Origin: Flavobacterium piscinae
Lineage (GTDB): Bacteria; Bacteroidota; Bacteroidia; Flavobacteriales; Flavobacteriaceae
Direction: 5' to 3'
DNA: 64,000 nucleotides
NCBI RefSeq assembly: GCF_004122145.1
Contig: NZ_SBKQ01000001.1
Location: forward strand, 1 to 64,000
Both the position numbers and the translations under genes were made by a program. Of this stretch, positions 63,991-64,000 are shown in pieces (within the stretch, counting starts at the first letter, position 1; each line of letters opens with the position of its first letter). The notes under the pieces are model-generated. The model made no database searches, was not told where the DNA came from, and saw only the letters and a program-made list of their open reading frames with translations.

Positions 63991-64000
63991 GTTATCTTTA

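Noticed and set aside
63979..64000. Complete tRNA-Leu gene at the right edge
   Set aside because: After GCCCGGATGGC the sequence continues GTTATCTTTA, which lacks the TTGGTAGAC-type D-loop, and the window ends there.

Overview
The window is AT-rich bacterial DNA from a member of the Flavobacteriaceae, probably Flavobacterium or a close relative. The evidence is consistent. Many genes have the Bacteroidota -7 promoter element TAnnTTTG. Very large secreted proteins end in type IX secretion (T9SS) sorting domains of type A and type C. There is a fused MurF-alanine racemase, a CTC-type L25, and a TonB-dependent receptor with an N-terminal carboxypeptidase-regulatory-like domain. No rRNA gene, complete tRNA, CRISPR array, transposase or phage gene was seen.

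Left part (1-31 kb). The minus strand opens with the first 1801 residues of a giant secreted adhesin-like protein (choice-of-anchor J, FN3 and choice-of-anchor L domains) that runs off the left edge. Then come housekeeping genes: lpxH-like, recJ, an OsmC protein, a complete hipBA toxin-antitoxin pair, rsmI, a Glu-rich family protein, tdk, murF-alr, mscL and asd. An AT-rich orphan membrane gene with no internal Met codon follows. Next is a three-gene operon (His/Cys-rich small protein, TonB-dependent receptor, lipoprotein) that looks like metal uptake. DoxX, a prolyl oligopeptidase, mtgA and an FAD oxidoreductase lead to the first of four reprolysin-like metallopeptidases and a DPP-type S9 peptidase.

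Middle part (31-54 kb). bioF, bioD, bioA and a FabF-like ketosynthase form an apparent biotin operon. recX follows, divergent from a run of three very large secreted modular proteins: a choice-of-anchor D protein, a metallopeptidase and a 1628-residue FN3/lamin-tail protein. Behind them lies a clear pseudogene of a JmjC/cupin-like protein (TGG-to-TAG nonsense plus internal deletion). bioB comes next, then an HTTM membrane protein and ribF.

Right part (54-64 kb). Two more reprolysin-like metallopeptidases with P domains sit in tandem. They are followed by a small lipoprotein, pth, a structured intergenic element, the L25/CTC gene and prs. The last 140 bases carry a strong rightward promoter and two spaced copies of a 12-mer matching a tRNA-Leu 5' end.

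The most notable theme is modular evolution of secreted T9SS cargo: four paralogous metallopeptidases, C-terminal cassettes shared between unrelated N-termini, the same protease body carrying different secretion tags, and FN3 domains that host other domains in the same loop. Start codons were re-chosen for several genes because the longest open frame begins with a TTG that is part of the -7 promoter element. All family calls come from reading the sequence; no database search was run.
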